Made by a program: the position numbers and the translations under genes. From Suillus spraguei (lineage: Eukaryota; Basidiomycota; Agaricomycetes; Boletales; Suillaceae), in the NCBI GenBank assembly GCA_016800925.1, contig JABCPU010000997.1, positions 1-19,114 of the forward strand: a DNA stretch of 19,114 bases, written 5' to 3'. The notes under the pieces were generated by a model, which was given only the letters and a program-made list of their open reading frames with translations, was not told the origin of the DNA and ran no database searches. Of the stretch, positions 18,301 through 19,114 are shown piece after piece; within the stretch, counting starts at the first letter, position 1, and every line of letters begins with the position of its first letter.

Positions 18301-18917
18301 CAGTTGTTGTTCAACTGGTTGCGATGGGGATGGTCAAAATTCTGGTTCAGATTCGTTTCTCTACATGAGGAATGGGCGATACAGGACGCTGTGGTAATTT
18401 TACTTGTGGAGGAGGGTTGTCGATTATGAACTCGTCAGGAATGTTAATGGAAGGAGCGACGACGGGTTTTGGAAGTTGTGAATTTTGCCATTTCTTGGGG
18501 TGGCAATGAAAAGCCGGGGGTAGCCCGTTCTTCTTCTGATCTGTGTCTAAGTCTAGTTTGATTTCGTCAGACTTCGTTGTTCGAGGAAGGACAAGTGTTT
18601 CAGCAGCCCAATCTATACTTGGGTTTTATGGCGCATAACCACAGGATTCCCAGAAGGATTTGATCTCTTTGTCCAAGTTTGGTGATATTGAACTTTCCAT
18701 ACATGGTTCATTCATCAATTTTTACCACTAGGAGACAGTAATGCGTGATCGGCCCTCCCTTGATAAGAGTTCCATCCGCCATAGTAACTCGAAACGGTGT
18801 CTTAAGTTTTTGTTGTGTGATTTGATGGAGTTTCACAAACTCCTCGGAAATGAACGTCCCTGCTGCGCCAGAATCAATAACAGCGGTAGTGTCAATGGAT
18901 TTTAAGCGGGTACGCAA
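15377..18917 (-). pseudogene. pol: Pol polyprotein of copy 2, heavily mutated
   Basis: Protease DSGAAGTF lies in 18917-18708. RT (about 17760-17130) keeps MKMDIRSGYNNIR and YMDD (17260-17249); RNase H (about 16900-16480) keeps ATDAS; integrase (about 16230-15480) keeps the zinc-binding motif, ISDRG and TDGQTERLNQ. The first catalytic Asp, however, is changed to Asn (SVNLITDLP, codon 15967-15965). Stops: TGA 18710-18708, TGA 18336-18334, TAA 17692-17690, TGA 17182-17180, TAA 16714-16712 and TAG 16264-16262. Frameshifts occur near 18630, 18352 and 17960, and a 23-nt deletion at 15452-15478. Many Arg codons became Cys or Trp (DHC, KEC, DDC, DWELL) and Pro became Leu (NSLATF, RGLQF), all explained by C-to-T. 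Confidence 0.88.
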
Positions 18918-19114
18918 GTGAAGGGTGATAGGGATACAAAATTATTTTCTTTCACCTACAGCATGTACAAGCCTTAGTAATACATTGGGAGAAACATACA
19001 TTGAATCCTTGTTTCTCCAATTTAAAAATCCTCTATAATCCACCTCACAGTTTCATCTTCGTCTTTGACTTCGGTTTGATGGAGCAGAGTCTTCTTCTTC
19101 TTTTCAGGACAGTT
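15377..19114 (-). mobile_element. Ty3/gypsy chromovirus, copy 2 (interrupted, continues off right edge)
   Basis: The minus strand carries the same pol order as copy 1, from the gag/protease junction (19114-18920; Lys-rich PEKKKKTLLHQTEVKDEDE) through protease, RT, RNase H and integrase. It ends abruptly after the codons for PWKI (at CATGGAAGATCGG) at 15377, where the copy 1 LTR abuts. The chromodomain, 3' end and LTR of copy 2 are not in the window. It is more decayed than copy 1, so it is probably older, which agrees with its being the insertion target. Confidence 0.88.

Overview
The window looks like a transposon graveyard from an agaricomycete (mushroom-forming basidiomycete) genome. Four things point this way: short introns of about 46-62 nt (one of 88 nt) with GTGAGT/GTAAGT donors; a KDZ-type transposase fragment with the CARHGCF...NFQKGER block; PIF/Harbinger parts of the basidiomycete type; and two chromodomain Ty3/gypsy elements. 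No tRNA, rRNA, CRISPR array or bacterial-style operon was seen. Assignments rest on reading the sequence and recalling families; no search was run.

Left part (1-2930). The minus strand carries the first exon of a HARBI1-like nuclease that runs off the left edge. A 50-nt intron at its 3' side restores the family motif across the junction. Next come an unassigned stretch and a 14-unit array of 68-82 bp (mostly 69-75 bp) hairpin-forming repeats (1495-2468), two units of which are inverted. The array stops about 70 bp before a truncated Myb/SANT-like gene (+ strand, one intron). That gene converges on a truncated DUF8040-type Harbinger protein (- strand, 2915-3223).

Middle (3300-9195). Decayed intron-containing genes of families I cannot name: minus-strand exons at 3370-5045 and 5903-6679, and plus-strand exons at 7247-8041. 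A KDZ transposase fragment lies on the minus strand (8146-8666). A second, degenerate minisatellite (5590-5925) lies between the minus-strand pieces.

Right part (9196-19114). Copy 1 is a plus-strand chromovirus lacking its 5' LTR and gag. It keeps protease, reverse transcriptase, RNase H, DD35E integrase, GPF module and chromodomain. Downstream of pol there is an unusual extra reading frame (13401-14870) with a helical/coiled-coil part and two zinc knuckles, then a polypurine tract and a 473-bp 3' LTR (14904-15376, TGTTA...TAACA). The base after that LTR lies inside the pol gene of copy 2, a related minus-strand element that continues to the right edge. Copy 1 therefore inserted into copy 2, and its own left half and the rest of copy 2 were later lost or moved.

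Both copies are inactive. Copy 1 keeps one reading frame across pol with no frameshift, interrupted only by four TGA codons. Copy 2 has mixed stops, frameshifts and many Arg-to-Cys/Trp changes, which suggests C-to-T decay at CpG. The most unusual items are the post-pol zinc-knuckle frame, the in-frame TGA shared by both copies in protease, the nested insertion with a missing partner, and the hairpin-unit array with an internal inversion.
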